In this document: positions 30,997-42,264 of the stretch, in pieces
Numbering within the stretch: the stretch's first letter is position 1
How the letters are laid out: every line of letters begins with the position of its first letter
Origin: Ariolimax columbianus
Lineage: Eukaryota > Mollusca > Gastropoda > Stylommatophora > Arionidae
Assembly (NCBI GenBank): GCA_036924085.1
Contig: JAVGWX010000012.1
Location: 31,364,479-31,428,478 of the forward strand
Direction of reading: 5' to 3'
DNA: 64,000 nucleotides
Position numbers and translations under genes: made by a program
Notes under the pieces: model-generated
Seen by the model: only the letters and a program-made list of their open reading frames with translations
Told to the model about the DNA's origin: nothing
Database searches by the model: none

Positions 30997-30999
30997 AAT

Positions 31000-32440
31000 A
31001 AAAATAAATAAATAAATTGTAAATAGGTTTGGGAAAGACAACTTATAAAAGACAGTGTCGTCAAAGATGAAATGTTCCAAACATTATTGTGCTATGTCTC
31101 CGTTTTCTGTTATGTAGAGTGCAGTTCCCTTCCTTACTGCCTTGACTTCCATAACAGCAAGGCAGGCGTCCAATTACGGGCCGGGTAGCATGGATTCTGG
31201 AACTACTGTGAAACGAACTCGGTATGGAGAAACTAGTGACCGAAGATGTCAGGCTGTATGTCTCTCTATTTATCCATCCATAAAGATGGCATTGCCTTCA
31301 CTTGGAATGAAGAGACACCTCAATCAAAAATCCGTAATATATGGGCACGAATTTTTTATGATTCTAGTTCCCAAAAGTGCACTAGCTTGCTGAATTCGAA
31401 CATTTTTGGACGGAGCACCGCTTCACGTACATTTATTCATGTATTCATCCACCTACACCTGTACTAATTTATATGCATGTCCCTCCGTCCATCTATCTAT
31501 CAATCAATTTATCGATATTTAACAACATACGAGTATCCATATTTCATATCCATCCATTCATCTATCCATCAACAAATACATCACTATATCACTCTATCCA
31601 TCTACTATCGAACACACACAGCGATAACTCCAGAAATAGCTCAAATCGCTAATGTGAGATTGGACAGGAATAGCCAGCGGCTCTATTGACGGTTGCTATA
31701 GCCAGGCAGTTAAACCATCGGCTCCAGAGCTGAGCACGCGCTGGTGTCGTCACACACCCTTCTCCAATCGCACGTGCCAGGGATGGGTAATGAAAATCGA
31801 TAGGCCGTTATTGGACTGTCTCGCGCACATACACACAGACACACAGAGCTCGCGCTATTCACGTGCAAACGACCGGTGACAGAGTCCTGGACGGTGACAT
31901 ACCAAAAAACAAACAGAGACACGCCATGGCTAACCCAGAACAAAATAGAAGACAGTAAACAAGCCGGGTGACATCCAACAGCCGACTCAGAACTGGTACG
32001 GACCAGGGCAATCCGACTGTCTAATTAAAGCAGCATTGTGCCAACTTTCATTCCGGGCAGGTTGTAACAGGCCACTACAGAACGGTGTGCATGGGGCAGA
32101 AACCTCCCCATCTACAAACCATTGCCACTGAAACAAACAAATGGATTTAGGAATCCATAAAAGCTAGCTAACGTAAACCCGATTTGGCAATGTTGGACCT
32201 ATACTTTGCCACCTGAAGTGACAGATAAATGATGGAATAAGTTTGCAAGTACGGTTAACCTATCTGTCTGTCTGTCTCTCTCTCTGGCGTTAGACGACGT
32301 AGAGTGGGATAATTGTACGTGCCAATTAGTTGCTCTTCTCTTTTCCTGTTATCTCATTTGATAGAGCATAGATCTAACACATCAACTGACTAACCAGCTT
32401 TTAGGACTATATGCTCCATGTCATTTGAATGCGGTTTCAT
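31000..32440. other. unassigned DNA with ATCC/ATCT-rich patch
   Basis: 31,475-31,610 is rich in 'catccatc', 'tctatcta' and related words. 32,262-32,285 has short CTGT and CT repeats. No gene recognised; the frames at 31,142-31,689 are within low-complexity sequence. Confidence 0.55.
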
Positions 32441-32449
32441 AGTAAACAC

Positions 32450-32645
32450 CAAACTCTCTCTCTCTGCACCATACTCTCTCTCTCTCTGCACCATACTCTC
32501 TCTCTGCACCATACTCTCTCTCTGCACCATACTCTCTCTCTGCACCATACTCTCTCTCTCTCTGCACCATACTCTCTCTCTCTGCACCATACTCTCTCTC
32601 TCTCTGCACCATACTCTCTCTCTCTCTGCACCATACTCTCTCCAT
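32450..32645. repeat. CT-rich minisatellite with 'gcaccata' punctuation, about 10 units
   Basis: Units of 16-22 bp each consist of a (CT)n run of varying length followed by 'gcaccata'. Four frames remain open over it (up to 108 codons) because the repeat lacks stops. Confidence 0.95.
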
Positions 32646-32744
32646 AATTCTTTCTGTCACACTTCCATATACTCTCTCCACAATATTCTACCTCTCTCTT
32701 ACTCTACCATTCAGTCGGCGGAATGTGAACAGCAGGATAACTGA

Positions 32745-33635
32745 GCGAAACCGACTAAAGAGGAAATCAAAAAAGCAATTGTGTAACTGAAAGAGACACT
32801 GGCCCAGGTATCATCAAAGCAGACATCTACACTTCAACGGGAAATTGTTATACAAATTACTTGGTAAAGTTTGGGAGAGAGAAAAAATAGGAGCAGACTG
32901 GATGGAAATTATATAGTGAAGTTGCAGAAGTTGGATGTGCAGCAGTGCACAAACTATATGCACATTATCTGTGCCGTGGGTGATATTGAATAGGATCATA
33001 TTACAGAGATTGAAAGAGGTCATAAATAAACAGCTGAGGTACACATAGGTTTTCGGCAAGGTAGATTCTGCGTAGATCATATAGCTACGCTGTGGAGAAT
33101 AGTTGGACAACGTGTGGAATGGAACTTATCATTTTGTTTTGCATTAACAGTATATGAATAGGTATTTGGCAGTTTAGACAGAGGATCACTATGGGAGTTG
33201 CTCAGGCACTACGGAGTGCCCACGAAGTTCACCAACATAATTAAGACAACGTGTGAAGATATGAAATGTAGAGTTCTACTTGACAGAAGGCTTTCTTTCA
33301 GAGCCTTTCAGATAACAACTGGGGTTATAAATAACACAACTTGAACCTACGGAAATGGAATTCAAATGAGTTTGACAAAACGTCATGTCCTTGCTGATAA
33401 GTTGGCTCTTCCGTCTCACAGCCGCAACATAAAATTGGTATTCTTGATGAGAAGTCACACACATCAACGATACAATGAGAAAATACAAAGATGAATCAAC
33501 AAAGCCCATTCCGAGAATGAGATTGTGATGGGAGACTCTACTACAAGAACTATAGGCATTCATGTATCGTGGTAACAATATAGATACAGTTAAAAGTACG
33601 TACACATATATGCAATTAACAATACAAAAGACGAC
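32745..33635 (+). pseudogene. RTE-like reverse transcriptase remnant
   Basis: Forward translation in shifting frames shows TKEEIKKAIV, then EVHIGFRQGRFCVDHIATLW, RIVGQRVEWNLSF, GSLDRGSLWELLRHYGVPTK and RAFQITTGV. Near the right end is AFMYRGNNIDTV. These follow the order of the reverse transcriptase domain in RTE-like LINEs: 'GFRxxRxxxDHI' fingers, 'VDRxxLWxLLRHYGVP', 'KTGVxQG' and 'YLG(S/N)xID'. The catalytic YADD segment is not recognisable and many stops are present. It is an old copy. Confidence 0.75.
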
Positions 33636-33923
33636 AGGGCTCTCACTAATAATAATAATTTTCGCCTAGACATCTAGGGCCCGTTGCGTCGGTCGACCAC
33701 TACCATGTTCAACTGCTGAGGATTGTAGCCAAACCTCGTTCAATGCTCTCATTGCGTCAGGGAATTTATGGAAATCGAAAGAAATTAAGCCGACCACAAA
33801 AATAGACATGTTCATCTGCAATGCAAAGTCCGTTCTATTGCACCGCTATGTAACGAGAGAAACAACGAAGACTGCAAACATTCATCAACCGGTGCTTGCA
33901 CTGAATTGTGGGATTATAATAGT

Positions 33924-34282
33924 TCTTAGTCGACATGTACTTCTAAAGGGGCAGATGCCCATGTGTATGTCCCAGCTATGGTATGAGCTGGATGTAACCG
34001 GGAAGAAGCGTCCCTGCTTAGTGTGCTCAAACAGCTTTATATTCTGCTGCGTTGGGACAATCGCTTACACCGATGTGCAAGTCCATCTTAATAGACTCAA
34101 ACACTAGAATAAAGTAGACCCGCAGCCTGTTAGACGCCCTCTATGCTGCTCTAAACAAACCACCTAACCATGTCCGGTGTTATACTGTGTCACAGTCATC
34201 GGCTATTACGACATGCTCTCTGTGAGGCAGTGGTGCTATTCTTGTCATTGTCATTCACAAAAATCCCGACAAACCACTCGGA
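33924..34282 (-). mobile_element. REP-C element, full length, with 21-bp TSD
   Basis: 359 bp. Flanks are identical 21-bp copies at 33,903-33,923 and 34,283-34,303, both starting 'gaattgtgggatta' and ending 'ataatagt'. In its own orientation the element starts 'tccgagtggtttgtcggg' and ends 'catgtcgactaaga'. This insertion defines the REP-C termini. The first bases resemble a tRNA A box ('tccgagtggtt'), but no clear B box is seen at the usual distance. The duplication fits target-primed (LINE-driven) insertion. Confidence 0.9.
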
Positions 34283-34283
34283 G

Positions 34284-34543
34284 AATTGTGGGATTATAAT
34301 AGTATGATAAATTGTGGGATTATAATAGTATGATAAATTGTGGGATTATAATAGTATGATAAATTGTGGGATTATAATAGTATGATAAATTGTGGGATTA
34401 TAATAGTATGATAAATCGTGGGATTATAATAGTATGGTAAATCGTGGGATTATAATAGTATGGTAAATTGTGGGATTATAATAGTATGGTAAATTGTGGG
34501 ATTATAATAGTATGGTAAATTGTGGGATTAAAAAGTATGATAA
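34284..34543. repeat. minisatellite, 10 units of 26 bp grown from a TSD
   Basis: Units start every 26 bp from 34,284 and read 'aattgtgggattataatagt' plus 'atgata'. Twenty bases of the unit are the 3' target-site duplication of the adjacent REP-C element. Units 6-9 carry 'aatcgtggg' or 'atggta' variants, and the last is partly degenerate. Confidence 0.95.
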
Positions 34544-34554
34544 ATTCACTAATA

Positions 34555-34760
34555 TGGAACTGTGGGAAAGAACCGGACAGATGTCAGTGGGATTTGGTGT
34601 AAGGAGGAGACCCTGGCGTTGGATAGGACATACATGACGGAAGACGGCTCATTACAAGGTGCTCTCTGTTCTGAAATCCCTAATGCGAGAGAAACAGAGG
34701 CAGACCTACACACTTATGTAGATGAGAGCGTGCGACACACAAAAGTTATCCCATAAGATT
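34555..34760 (+). pseudogene. LINE C-terminal tail fragment
   Basis: In the frame beside the open 64-codon one, the translation reads RRRPWRWIGHT, then a stop, RKTAHYK and VLSVLKSLMRERQRQTY. This matches the 'R(K/R)xWxWIGHTLRK' block followed by the 'GKRxRGRPxxTW' region in many LINE reverse transcriptase tails. It is short and broken, and a similar fragment is at 46,645-46,865. Confidence 0.6.
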
Positions 34761-34764
34761 ATCG

Positions 34765-34885
34765 GTAAGCTCACCACTGTGGGGATTACAGTGTCAATGC
34801 CCCCCTCGTTGTCCAGACTGTTGTGACACAGCCTACTTTAAGAAAACCGAACGAGGACGTGAGTTTGGATCCTGGCCCTGATAAC
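34765..34885 (-). mobile_element. REP-D fragment, reverse
   Basis: 'tcaccactgtggggattaca', 'ctcgttgtccagactgttgt' and 'gacacagcct', then 'gatcctggccctgataac', match other reverse REP-D copies. Confidence 0.6.
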
Positions 34886-34939
34886 GCTCCTGTGTGGTCG
34901 ATGATATTTCCAATCCATGCCTTCGTAGTTTTTCAATGA

Positions 34940-35150
34940 CCTCATCTGTTTTTTATGTTTGCCTTGTTTCCTTAATATGGGCGGGGTTTACACTGTGCTT
35001 TGCACATAAACATCCAGTGCATCCTACTTCAGCAAGAATGTTTAAAACGACTTTACTTCTCACAGGGGTGCGACCACGCGGCTTCATAAATCCGCACACA
35101 ACCAATTTTGGGTTGTTGTGAGCCGTGCTGCTAACAGCTTCGCCACTTCT
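34940..35150 (-). mobile_element. REP-H tRNA-derived SINE, copy 2
   Basis: 'acatccagtgcatcctactt' and 'cagcaagaatgtttaaaacg', then 'tgagccgtgctgctaacagc', match the reverse copy at 8,800-9,010. The tRNA-like head is at the right end, in reverse. Confidence 0.6.
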
Positions 35151-35394
35151 GATCTGTTCACTTATTACATGGGGAGATGCAATGTTCTCTCCTGCGTGCT
35201 ATTTATATTTTAAATCCACGCATCTCTAGTGTTTCTGTAACATGTACAAACCATCTGATCCTGAGTCCTTCTCATGATCTGAAACACGGTTGTCGTAGAC
35301 TCCCGGGATATGGAGACATTCTTCTTGTATACGACTATTCTGTCCGATGACGTCGTCTCACGCTCTATTCTTTCTAGCGCCGAACGCTTTTCGA

Positions 35395-35545
35395 CGGGTT
35401 TGCCTTCCAACAGCGATCAATATCCCTTGGCCAGACTACACTAGTGACTGGAGTGCAGCCTGTTTCCAGGGTCGCCAGAATAGGGTTTTAGTCAGCTATG
35501 GTTCATAATCCTGATGCAAGCTGCCAGATATGTGCCATGGGCTTC
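35395..35545 (-). mobile_element. REP-B 5' part, reverse, diverged
   Basis: 'gggtttgccttccaacagcg', 'tggagtgcagcctgtttcca', 'gggtcgccagaatagggttt' and 'tagtcagctatggttcat' parallel 27,745-27,850. The sequence to the left (35,200-35,390) may be the rest of the copy, but is too diverged to be sure. Confidence 0.5.
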
Positions 35546-36900
35546 TGTTAGCTCATGCACTGTTGCATTTTGGGCACTTTTGTCCAAACAAAAAGCACCA
35601 TAGCACGCTGTTCTTTGACTGTACACTCTGTAGCAGGGACGTCTTTTTTTATGAGTAGACTACAACATCTGCTTCATAGGCACCATAGTACAACCAAAAT
35701 GTATAACGGGAGGATGGATGCTGGTGAAGCCAAGATCATAACAAAGGGAGAATCAGAGAAGAATACAACAATATAGCTATGGAAGTTGGTGAAGCGAAGA
35801 TAGTAACAAAGGGAGAATCAGGGAAGAATACAACAATATAGCGATGGAAGCTGGAGAACCGGAGAGAGTGATAAAGGGAAAACGAGGAAAGAATACAACA
35901 ATATAGCTGCTATCCGCCACACTAAACATCAGATTAAAATAAGAGAGAGGAGGAATGACAGAGAGAGAGAGAGAGAGAGAGATAGTTTATAGGATGGCAC
36001 AGGGAAGATGGTGGAGACAGACAAGCGGCAAGAGAGGATGATGGATAGAGTATGACAGAGACAGAATATGATGGCGGGAGAGTATGTACGGTAGAGAGAG
36101 AGAATATGGGAGAAAGAGGGTATGGTGGAGAGATTATGGTAGAGAGTGAGTATGGTGTAGAGAGTGTACGACAGAGTATGCAAAGAGAAAATGGTGGAGA
36201 GCTCTGGTGTTGAGAGAGAAAGTGATTGGCAGAGAGAAGATTACAATATACCTTCAAACCTTGGGCTGGACATTACAGCGACAACCACACGTAACATGGT
36301 GATGATAATAGAGTATTAAACATTAAAAGTTGACACATAGAGAAAAAAATACATATAGCAAGGCAGAGAGACTGATGTGGTGGGTGGGGGTGTTGATGAG
36401 TGTGGGAACAACGCCATCAACAGGTTAAAAGTAGTCATAGCGAGAAACGCATGGATAGACAGCAAGACACAATTGTGTGAGTGTGAGAGGCAAAGTAATA
36501 CACAGATTAAAGAATTAAAAGGTAGGACAAGAGGGGAACGTATAGGTAGATAGCAAATGAGAGAGAAAAATATAAAGAGGTTCGGATAAACAAGTCATAA
36601 ATGGATAAAAGCAGACGAATATACAGAAACGGATAGATATATAGTAATGTGTGAGAGATAGGCACAGAGAATGTAACAACATACTACCCAAACCCTGCGC
36701 TGAACGTCAGAGCGACAACAATGTATGCTAAGAGGCACACAGAGATGGGAGGAATGCCACAATATACAGGCCAATGCTTCAAATAAACACATTATGGAAT
36801 ATTTCACTAGAGAACATTTAGACTTATTTCAAATGTGGATATTGGGAGCAAAAGGAAAAACACGCCTTTATATAACCGAAAAGGACTCACTATAAGGCTG
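35546..36900. other. unassigned DNA; purine-rich (GAGA) stretch
   Basis: 'gaagaatacaacaatatagc' occurs three times at 35,758-35,908 with about 67-bp spacing. 35,938-36,240 is rich in GAGAGA words, with a (GA)n run at 35,959-35,981 and 'tatggtggagag' motifs. 36,340-36,680 is also A/G-rich. No gene is recognised; the Ser/Leu-rich minus-strand frames come from this composition. Confidence 0.6.
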
Positions 36901-37454
36901 AAAGTCCAGCAGATATTACTGGACGACCCGTTCCTCAGATGCGGTTACGCCGCTGCGAATACCAACTTCGTTTCCATTGTCTTCTGTCTTGGGTCACAGT
37001 GGACCAGTGGGTAATAGGTCGCGCAGATACAAACAAAGAAATTCAGAATTATAGCAGGGATGTAACTCATGTATCGCTTTCAACTACAAATCGCGGAAAG
37101 GTTGTGTGCCCTTGCGAATTCTTCCCCCCCCCCCCTTAAAAATTATTTATCTTCGAATTCAGCCTTTTTTCACAATTCAGCTACATATAAAGCAAACTCA
37201 GAGCTTTGCAAATATTTCTCCATTCCATCCAGTCATGTGGTGCACGATTCACTATCTTTCCAAGTGTTTCTTACATGTCTTCTATGTCGATCCTTCGAAG
37301 GTCACTTTGGAACAGATATCTGAAGAGACAGTTACAATTTCCACTTTTGATCTTTCTTTAATAATAGGTTACAGTGGTTCTTCTTATATTCTTAGGTGTA
37401 TTGAAGACGATGGTTCTGGGCCTTCCTGGCTGTGATGCATTTGACTCATTTCTA
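36901..37454. other. unassigned DNA with C12 tract
   Basis: Twelve C at 37,124-37,135. Overlapping frames of 66, 84 and 109 codons do not show known motifs. Confidence 0.5.
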
Positions 37455-37605
37455 TGAAGATAATATCCATCACCACCTCATTGGCCAGGCTGTTGTAGCA
37501 CAGCCTTCTTCCACGAACACAGCTTGGATGTAGGGTTCTTGGTGAGTATACTTCACACGACCCTGATGTTAGCCTTCACTTTCGTCTGACTGACCATCAA
37601 TGCTA
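37455..37605 (-). mobile_element. REP-D fragment, reverse
   Basis: 'caccacctcattggccaggc', 'tgttgtagcacagcctt', 'acagcttggatgtagggttc' and 'ttggtgagtatacttcac', then 'acgaccctgatg', match 24,590-24,710. Confidence 0.6.
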
Positions 37606-37734
37606 GGTTGGTCATTAGGCCCAATGAAACAGGATCACTTCAGGACCTACGGGAATGTTACTGTCCTGGATCCGTGGTCCCTTTACTGGGGATGAAAGAA
37701 TAGATCCACTGCCCCTCCATATATGTTGTAAAAG

Positions 37735-37882
37735 GCAAATAAAGAGAGTTGTGCAACTCCTCATCATGTAAAACAAATTGCTACAGCAACCACCACTGTT
37801 AAGACATGCAAAGTGCATTGGTGCAGGCTTCCTAAAGGTGGCCAACTGTAGTGGTGGCCCTGCATTCCAGTTGCAGTCAAAA
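37735..37882 (+). mobile_element. REP-E element, forward
   Basis: 'aagagagttgtgcaactcct', 'catcatgtaaaacaaattgc', 'acagcaaccaccactgtt', 'gcaggcttcctaaaggtggc' and 'caactgtagtggtggccctg'. It is one of the better-preserved copies. Confidence 0.6.
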
Positions 37883-38221
37883 AGTGGCAAAACTGACTTG
37901 GTGATCAGTTCACGGCAATAAAAAGGTTGACTAACTGCGGGCCAGTGTCACCGGAGTCTAAAGGAGTGCTAAGAATAGTAACAATATAACCTGTAAGATA
38001 CAACTAAGGAGATTTGGGCATGAGACTGCCTAATCAATCTTTTAAAAACTTTAAGTCACAAAAACTTAAACAAAAAGACAGGCCAATGCTTGATGTTGCA
38101 TGTAATCGTTGAAGACCTATGCTCCACAGGGAGCTAATTGACTGACCAAACTGCTAGATCCCGAGAGCACTCAAAGCTGAGACACAGGTGGCATGGACAA
38201 AGTTAAATCAATCAGTGACTG

Positions 38222-40574
38222 ACAAACGAAATGCTGATGGGGCTGGGCCAAACAGCGAAGAAGAAACTGCTATCGGTCCTGAACCAAAGCTGGAAAAGGG
38301 GAATTGTACCACAGGCATGGAAAGATGCAATACTGGTACCAGTACCAAAAACAGGAAAGGACAAAACAGATCCAAATGGATACAGGCCCATAAGCCTACT
38401 GAGCTGTGTCGGCAAGCTGATGGAACGGATGATAAACACCAGACTGATGTGGCATCTGGAAGAAAAACGAATACTAATTCCACAGCAAGCCGGCTTTAGA
38501 CAGCACAGATCCACTGAGGACCAGGTCATCCTCATAGCCCAGGAGATAGAAGATGCCTACCAGGCACAGAAACACACAGTAGCTGTTTGGGTGGATCTGG
38601 AAAAGGCATTTGACAAAGTCTGGAAGGATGGACTTAGAGTCAAACTAAGAAGAAGTGATGTCTGTGGGAAGATGTACAAGTGGATCAACCACTACCTCAA
38701 ACAAAGAACGGCCAGAGTCCAAGTACAAGGGCAGATGAGCAAAAAGGTGACACTCGAGCAGGGAGTACCCCAAGGAGGAGTATTGTCACCCACACTCTTC
38801 CTGGTATATATAAACGATATTACAGAGAATATACCAAGAAGAGTCCATAGCTCAATGTTTGCAGACGATCTGGCTATGTGGACCTCTGAAAAGAATCTCA
38901 CCATAGCAAGAAATCGGATGCAGACGGCCCTAACATCGCTGGAAGAGTGGGCGAACTCATGGCTGGTCAAAATAAACGAGGAGAAAACCACATGCACAAT
39001 ATTCTCGCTTTCATTAAAACCCCAAAGTACCAAATTAAGTCTAAATGGCAAAATCCTGCAGCCAAACGACAACCCAACCTATCTGGGAGTCACATTTGAT
39101 CGGCGCATGACATGGAAAAGTCAGATTGAGAGAAACCGAATGAAAGCCAGAGAAAGAATGGCAATCATGAGGAAACTTGCTGGCACAAGCTGGGGAGCAG
39201 ACGAAGGCATACTAAAGAAACTGTATACTGGAAGAGTGAGACCAGTTCTCGAGTATGGCATTGCGGCATGGACAACAGCAGCGAAGGCGAACTTCGATAA
39301 AGTTAACAAACTTCAAAACCAAGCCATGAGAATTATAACAGGTGGCATGAAGTCAACGCCAATTGTAGAACTTGAAAAGATTACAAAACTGCAATCCATG
39401 ACCGATAGAAGAGACTGCAGAGCCCAGCTGCAGTCAGAGAAACTCCGAAGACTGACGGACCATCCAATGCACCAGAGACTAAACAATTTGGGAAATGGGA
39501 AACTAAAGCGAAGAAACTTTGCAGAAATAGCCAAAGCAAAGATGCACGAAGATCCCATAAACGCACTAACAACACCAAAACCCATCACTACTGTACGAAA
39601 ACCTACCTGGAGGCAGGATATATTCCCAGAGGTGGTAGAAAATATACCAGGTATTGCAAACAAAAACTGCCAGACTGAAAAAGAAAGGAGAGATACTACC
39701 CTAAGCTTCATAACGAAAAGCTACCCAAGCATGGACTGGACCCATGCATACACCGACGGTTCTGTAACAGACACTACACAGAACGGAGGGGCAGGAGCAT
39801 TCCTGAACCTACCAAATGGCAGAAAAATAACACTGTCATTCGCTACTGGTAAGTACACAAGCAATTTCAGAGCGGAGGCAGAGGCACTGAGAGCGGCAGT
39901 GGAAGAAATGGTGACACACAGTGAAAATGAGAGCCATATAGTCCTGCTGACAGATGCTCTCGCCGTAGTCACAGCGCTAAAAAGCCAGAAAAACACTGAG
40001 CTTAATGACTTAAGAGCAGCACTCTGCAAACTGTGCCAGCAGTCCGCACCAAAAAGGGTAGTGGTACAGTGGGTTCCGTCACACTGCAACATCCAAGGCA
40101 ACGAGGAGGCAGACAGACTGGCAAAAGAAGGTGCAAGACTACCACAAACAGATACCAGTATGACGTACGAAGAGTCAAAACGGCTTATCAAAACCAGATA
40201 CATGACCAAATGGGAAACCGAACATACTGGTTACACCAAAAACGATGCCTATTACCAGTTGAACCGAAAAGAGCAGGTCGTTGTCTTCAGACTTCGCACT
40301 GGCCACAACAGACTGAGGTACCACCTATTCAACAAATTGAAGATAGGGTGTACCGACGAATGCCCGTGCGGTACTGGTAAAATGACCGCTGAACATCTGC
40401 TGCAGAACTGCCCGACATACGAGGATCAGAGAGAGCAGATGTGGCCATTACCAGTGGAACTGCAAGACAAGCTCTATGGCAGTGGCGAGAGCCTCAGGAT
40501 GACTGCCGCTTTTTTCGAAAAAATAATGGTTACTGTCTGACTGCGTACGAAGAAGAAGAAGAAGAAGAAGAAGA
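38222..40574 (+). mobile_element. young 5'-truncated LINE (I/Jockey group with RNase H), perfect 11-bp TSD
   Basis: Identical 'atcagtgactg' lies at 38,211-38,221 and 40,575-40,585, so the insertion is 2,353 bp. It ends in a (GAA)n tail directly after a very short 3' UTR (about 10 bp). The 5' end lies inside the reverse transcriptase gene; the endonuclease and any first ORF are missing, as expected of abortive target-primed reverse transcription. The coding frame is intact from the truncation point to the stop. Shorter copies of the same lineage are at 18,988, 43,139 and 60,277, and a diverged relative is at 58,395. Confidence 0.95.
38231..40540 (+). CDS. LINE reverse transcriptase/RNase H, N-terminally truncated, 769 codons open
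   Basis: The product copies element RNA into DNA at the target site; RNase H removes the RNA strand. Visible order: fingers 'GYRPISLLSC' and 'QAGFRQHRSTEDQ', palm 'VDLEKAFDKVW', 'GVPQGGVLSPTLF', catalytic FADD at residues 210-213, and thumb 'YLGVTFD'. RNase H follows with the D-E-D-D set at D509 (in TDGS), E549, D575 and D628, and the 'VPSHCNIQGNEEADRLAK' block with H618. The C-terminal Cys/His cluster starts at C707 (CTDECPCG...H...C). The first ATG is simply the first one inside the truncated element (stop in frame at 38,216), so it is not a native start. The absent endonuclease means this copy cannot be autonomous. Confidence 0.93.
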   Translation: MLMGLGQTAKKKLLSVLNQSWKRGIVPQAWKDAILVPVPKTGKDKTDPNGYRPISLLSCVGKLMERMINTRLMWHLEEKRILIPQQAGFRQHRSTEDQVILIAQEIEDAYQAQKHTVAVWVDLEKAFDKVWKDGLRVKLRRSDVCGKMYKWINHYLKQRTARVQVQGQMSKKVTLEQGVPQGGVLSPTLFLVYINDITENIPRRVHSSMFADDLAMWTSEKNLTIARNRMQTALTSLEEWANSWLVKINEEKTTCTIFSLSLKPQSTKLSLNGKILQPNDNPTYLGVTFDRRMTWKSQIERNRMKARERMAIMRKLAGTSWGADEGILKKLYTGRVRPVLEYGIAAWTTAAKANFDKVNKLQNQAMRIITGGMKSTPIVELEKITKLQSMTDRRDCRAQLQSEKLRRLTDHPMHQRLNNLGNGKLKRRNFAEIAKAKMHEDPINALTTPKPITTVRKPTWRQDIFPEVVENIPGIANKNCQTEKERRDTTLSFITKSYPSMDWTHAYTDGSVTDTTQNGGAGAFLNLPNGRKITLSFATGKYTSNFRAEAEALRAAVEEMVTHSENESHIVLLTDALAVVTALKSQKNTELNDLRAALCKLCQQSAPKRVVVQWVPSHCNIQGNEEADRLAKEGARLPQTDTSMTYEESKRLIKTRYMTKWETEHTGYTKNDAYYQLNRKEQVVVFRLRTGHNRLRYHLFNKLKIGCTDECPCGTGKMTAEHLLQNCPTYEDQREQMWPLPVELQDKLYGSGESLRMTAAFFEKIMVTV

Positions 40575-40585
40575 ATCAGTGACTG

Positions 40586-41204
40586 CTTGTTAGATGTTCT
40601 GGGGTCTTTAACCCCCATACCCCATTTTTTCCTCCGTTTCCAAGATTCTGCCCTGTTAGGTTAAGAATCGACTTCACTGAACTCCGCGCATACCCATAGG
40701 CAGGGCTTGAAAAAAGCGCTCGTGTGTGATGAGTACGAATGTTTGCTTGACGAGTTAAACAAAAAATGTTTATAATTGTTACTACATAACGACTCTCACA
40801 CGATTATTCATATTACGGTTCAAATGGATTGTACGTCAGCTAGCTTATGATGGTGAATCTAAATGAAACTCCACTACCACAAACCACAATTAAAACTGAC
40901 TAAAGCCGTCAATAAATGGTACTACAGTGCTAAAACTACCAAGAATGTTCAAGGACACTCACGCCATGCCTCTGACAGTATCGTGTAGTGCATTTTTTCT
41001 TAAGATGAAATAAACTAATACTGTGCAAGAAATACAATGTATTTTGGTTTGGTATGCTTTGTTATGTAGAAATAAAGGTGAATTAGTGCCTAGTTTAAAT
41101 TTGTTAACATAAATTGCACGACTGTAGTCCGACCATGCTGACTGGTAAGTCACCCTAAAATTGATCAATCTCTGCCCATAGGTGCTCAGTCTTTTCAGTA
41201 CATG
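40586..41204. other. unassigned AT-rich DNA
   Basis: 'gttaagaatcgac' and 'acccata' at 40,658-40,700 recur at 60,110-60,150 in similar context, suggesting an unnamed repeat. Nothing else recognised. Confidence 0.45.
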
Positions 41205-41286
41205 GCAATGGGTGTGGATACTGGCGATGGGTGTGGATACTGGCGATGGGTGTGGATACTGGCGATGGGTGTGGATACTGGCGATT
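41205..41286. repeat. short minisatellite, 4 units of 19 bp
   Basis: 'gatgggtgtggatactggc' repeats four times with no visible difference between the inner units. A reverse 111-codon frame (41,155-41,490) crosses it and has no recognised domain. Confidence 0.95.
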
Positions 41287-41299
41287 CCTGTAGCTGCTT

Positions 41300-42260
41300 G
41301 TATGAGAAAACTTCTGTTTCATCCCCTCATACGCCAAACTTTGCACGACCCTCTTTTGAAGTCCTGTGGTCTGTGAACTAGGTGATTCATTTATTGTACT
41401 TTCAACATCCAACAGATGGTCATTGATAGACTTCAAAATGTCACCCCTATACATCCCTAATGTGCATATAATAGTTGCTTGCACAGCCAAAATATCAGCT
41501 CTTTCATGACCTGGAACCTCAACATGATAAGGACAGTAGTTCCACAGCAGGCCCTACAGGTTTGAGGCCTCTACAGCGGATTTTCACTCATGTCTTAGTC
41601 AGCCCTTCTGAAGTATGAATTAGGAGTCTGATATGATGACTGCTCTTGTTAAAGAGGTCTCAGATTGCCATCCCAGAGGTCACTGCCTCCATCTCCATTC
41701 TCCTACTGGAGGTCATCGTCCTGTATACCCCGCTCTGCTTAGCAACAACCTGACCTATCTTTACAGCAGAGAAGCTGCAACTTGGTTTCCAATTACACAA
41801 CAATCTGTGTATATGATGACAACACTCTTCTGAGTGTTAGCACTTATCAGCTTGTTAACTTTGAGCTCTACTTTCCCATTGCACCACTATTAGCATTCCC
41901 TACCTAGGGTTATGATGACTCTGCTGGAACCTGTCAGTCTATCACCAGTGTTGACCCATATTTTGTCCTTGATTATTGCCTTATTATAGTAACCTGGCCA
42001 ATTGATCTCTGCCTGTATCATCCACAAAAACCACTATTGTCTTGTTACTTTTATGTCTAAAGTGATATTGTACATAGGGTGGGTGCCTCTTGTCTGTGGT
42101 AACTTGCATGTAGGCTTTGACATGTGTCAATTTATGTTAGGGTCTCACAAAAGGTATCAATCTTTACAAGATTGTCCGACTCAAATGGTGCATTCTGAAT
42201 AGTATGCATGTAATATTGAAAATCTTTTATTATAGTGGTAGATCCCTCACTTTTCACTGC
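41300..42260. other. unassigned DNA
   Basis: No gene, element or motif recognised. Base composition is more even than in the flanking repeat islands. Confidence 0.5.
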
Positions 42261-42264
42261 ACAG

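Noticed and set aside
31690..31775. tRNA-like sequence near 'gccaggcagttaaaccatcg'
   Set aside because: Weak A-box resemblance only, no B box, single copy.
38208..40209. Several reverse frames (91-162 codons) opposite the LINE
   Set aside because: Shadows of the 769-codon reverse transcriptase frame on the other strand.
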